DNA from: an uncultured Collinsella sp. | GTDB lineage: Bacteria; Actinomycetota; Coriobacteriia; Coriobacteriales; Coriobacteriaceae | DNA: 7,072 bases | Direction: 5' to 3' | Assembly: GCA_900555745.1 (NCBI GenBank) | Contig: USMH01000048.1 | Location: 1 to 7,072, forward strand | In this document: positions 5,669 through 7,072 of the stretch, one piece after another | Position numbering within the stretch: the stretch's first letter is position 1 | Layout: each line of letters opens with the position of its first letter | Made by a program: the position numbers and the translations under genes | Notes under the pieces: model-generated | Told to the model about the DNA's origin: nothing | The model's input: the letters and a program-made list of their open reading frames with translations, nothing else | The model's database searches: none

Positions 5669-6220
5669 CTAGAACTTGACGGTCGGGGCCTGGCGGGCTG
5701 CTTCGGCGGCCTCGAAGCCCTGGCGCTCCTTAAACTGGAAGATGCCAGCAAAGATGACAGCCGGGAACGTCTGAATGGCGTTGTTGTAGCTGAGCACGCA
5801 GTCGTTGTAGCTCTGGCGTGCATAGCTAATCTTGTTTTCGGTATCCTCGAGCGATGCCTGCAGCTGCGTAAAGTTGGTGTTTGCCTTAAGATCGGGATAG
5901 GCCTCGGCCACGGCGAAGAGCTGGCGCAGCGCACCGGTCAGCACGTTGTCGGCTTCCATCTTGGCCTCGGGCGTGGTGGCCTTGACGGCGGTGTTACGTG
6001 CGCTGATCACGGCGGAGAGCGTCTCCTGCTCGTGCTTGGCGTAGCCCTTGACGGTCTCGACCAGGTTGGGGATCAGGTCGTTGCGGCGCTGCAGCTGCGT
6101 ATCGATGTTCTGCCAGGCGTTATCGATGCGGTTACGCTTGGTGACCATGTTGTTGTAGATGCCGGCGATGGCGCAGACAATCACAATGACAACAACGATG
6201 CCGATGATGACGGTAATCAT
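5669..6220 (-). CDS. lemA: LemA family protein, 183 aa
   Basis: A membrane-anchored helical protein of the LemA family, whose biochemical role is not settled. An uncleaved hydrophobic helix at about 2-21, almost all Ile, Val and Ala, anchors the N-terminus. The rest is a helical bundle. Family motifs are all present: NRIDNAWQNIDTQLQRRNDLIPNL (about 30-53, broken here only by listing), VETVKGYAKHE, the ENKISYARQSYND block and the closing FPAVIFAGIFQF segment. The length is typical. The ATG at 6220 is preceded by GGAG with 5 nt spacing. LemA genes often sit next to a TPM/YgcG-type or HtpX protease gene, and neither is in this window; downstream is only its terminator. It is divergent from the tetR-family gene across 211 bp. 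Confidence 0.94.
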   Translation of the reverse strand: MITVIIGIVVVIVIVCAIAGIYNNMVTKRNRIDNAWQNIDTQLQRRNDLIPNLVETVKGYAKHEQETLSAVISARNTAVKATTPEAKMEADNVLTGALRQLFAVAEAYPDLKANTNFTQLQASLEDTENKISYARQSYNDCVLSYNNAIQTFPAVIFAGIFQFKERQGFEAAEAARQAPTVKF

Positions 6221-6281
6221 GATGTCTCCGTTTCGAATGGCCGCGGCGGCATGCGCCAGCTGCCGTTGGTATAACGCTACT

Positions 6282-6328
6282 AGTATACCCGCAACGTTTT
6301 ACCGTGCCGAACTTTCCGGTAAGCGTTG
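6282..6328 (-). promoter_or_regulatory. Predicted lemA promoter and dyad in the divergent region
   Basis: On the minus strand a TATACT -10 box (6282-6287) is preceded at 17-18 nt by a poor -35. An imperfect dyad, CAACG-tt-TTACCG (6292-6304) and CGGTAA-g-CGTTG (6317-6328), lies immediately upstream and covers the -35 side. A further 7-bp inverted pair, GTGCCGA (6304-6310) and TCGGCAC (6343-6349), overlaps it. Such dyads between a TetR-family gene and a divergent gene are typical operator places. No strong + strand promoter was found; TAAGAT at 6377-6382 is the best -10. Confidence 0.4.
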
Positions 6329-6431
6329 TGTTTTCGGCGGGGTCGGCACCGGGGCAAAGCGCGCGAGGTACAGGTGTAAGATATGCGACAGATTGACGAG
6401 TGTTGTCTTTGCCCTGAGGATGGCGATACCA

Positions 6432-7016
6432 GTGGACCTTCGCATTAAGAAAACCTACCGCTCCCTGTTCGATGCCTTCACCGAGCTTCTCGAGGAGCAT
6501 CGGTTTGAGGACCTGACGGTCGCCATGCTGTGCGACCGGGCCATGATTCGCCGCACGACGTTCTACAAGCACTTTCGCGACAAGAACGATTACTTTGCCT
6601 TTTATATCGATGAGCTCATGTCGGGCTTGCCGCAAAAACAGCCCCATGAGGCCGGCGCAGTGTCTGCCGAGGACGTGCGCGCGCTTCGGCACGCGATTTT
6701 GGACGATGCCATGGATTTGATTCTGGCGCACGAGCGGCTCATGGATAACATTTTGGCAAGCAGCATGTCGGGCATGTTGACCAACGTTATTTGCGACCGC
6801 ATTGCCCGCTCCATCCGCGAGCGTGTGATGAACGTGCTTGCCGAGGATGCCCTGGCCCCCGTGTCACTCGAGACGACGTCTGAGTTTGTCGCCGGCGGTA
6901 TTATTCGACTTTTCACGATATGGTGGGAATCGGGCCACGATCTTGAGCGTCGACCTGAGATAGCCGACGTGGTCGATGCACTGTTTGAGCGGACCATGAC
7001 ACCGGTGCATCACTAG
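6432..7016 (+). CDS. TetR/AcrR-family transcriptional regulator, 194 aa
   Basis: A DNA-binding one-component repressor. The N-terminal domain begins with the family-typical DLRIKKTYRSLFDAFTELL and has the helix-turn-helix at about 27-48 (DLTVAMLCDRA, then RRTTFYKHFRDK). The C-terminal helical domain (about 60-194) would bind a ligand and dimerise. Its end, FVAGGIIRLFTIWWESG, resembles the C-terminal type found in DhaS-like regulators. The GTG at 6432 is taken as start because family alignment begins right after it and GAGGA (6416-6420) lies upstream, although the 11-nt spacing is long. An ATG at 6420 in the same frame would give 198 aa but has no ribosome site at proper distance. The gene is divergent from lemA, and the stop is only 3 nt from the tRNA-Ser 3' end with no terminator between. 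The ligand is unknown; its targets may be itself, lemA or a distant gene. Confidence 0.9.
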   Translation: MDLRIKKTYRSLFDAFTELLEEHRFEDLTVAMLCDRAMIRRTTFYKHFRDKNDYFAFYIDELMSGLPQKQPHEAGAVSAEDVRALRHAILDDAMDLILAHERLMDNILASSMSGMLTNVICDRIARSIRERVMNVLAEDALAPVSLETTSEFVAGGIIRLFTIWWESGHDLERRPEIADVVDALFERTMTPVHH

Positions 7017-7019
7017 GAG

Positions 7020-7072
7020 TGGCGGAGAGAGGGGGATTCGAACCCCCGGAACGCTCTCGCGCTCAACGGTTT
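7020..7072 (-). tRNA. tRNA-Ser, 3' part (truncated by window edge)
   Basis: Read on the minus strand, the window edge gives the end of the anticodon arm. Next comes a long variable arm with a 6-bp stem (one G-U) and GAGA loop, then a T-arm GGGGG-TTCGAAT-CCCCC, the acceptor strand TCTCTCC, discriminator G (7023) and an encoded CCA (7020-7022). The long variable arm limits it to Ser, Leu or Tyr, and discriminator G points to Ser. The anticodon and 5' half lie outside the window, so the isoacceptor cannot be read. Confidence 0.9.

Overview
The window reads like a chromosomal segment of a high-GC Gram-positive gut bacterium, most likely a Coriobacteriia member such as Collinsella. This is inferred from the GC-rich third codon positions, the strong GGAGG-type ribosome sites, the style of the terminators and the look of the short repeats. 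It is not proven by any marker gene. There is no phage, plasmid, IS transposase or CRISPR signature. The coding content is ordinary housekeeping and membrane functions, and the less usual material lies between the genes.

Layout from left to right: (1) the last 49 codons of one ABC half-transporter, followed after one base by a complete second half-transporter (154-2160, +). Together they form a two-subunit type IV exporter with one predicted degenerate ATP site. (2) A REP-like palindrome touching the ABC stop codon and a hairpin terminator shared with the convergent gene. (3) A serine O-acetyltransferase gene, cysE (2273-2977, -), with a coiled-coil C-terminus and a palindrome over its predicted promoter. 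(4) A DedA-family membrane protein (3201-3839, +), divergent from cysE, with its own terminator. (5) A branched-chain aminotransferase gene, ilvE (4137-5189, +), behind a roughly 150-nt leader. (6) A 479-bp gene-free stretch (5190-5668). It holds a 111-bp nested inverted repeat that contains the ilvE terminator, a 201-bp element with 20-bp near-perfect terminal inverted repeats (MITE-like), and the lemA terminator. (7) lemA (5669-6220, -) divergent from a TetR-family regulator gene (6432-7016, +), with a dyad in the shared promoter region. (8) The 3' part of a tRNA-Ser gene (minus strand, running off the right edge), whose CCA end is only 3 nt from the tetR stop codon.

Apart from the two ABC subunits the genes do not look like one operon. 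Strands alternate and most units have their own terminator. CysE (O-acetylserine for cysteine synthesis) and IlvE (last step of Leu/Ile/Val synthesis) are amino-acid enzymes. DedA, LemA and the ABC exporter act at the membrane. The TetR regulator may control itself, lemA, or a distant target. I found no clear new multi-gene system. The strongest candidates for something undescribed are the two repeat structures at 5213-5323 and 5362-5562.
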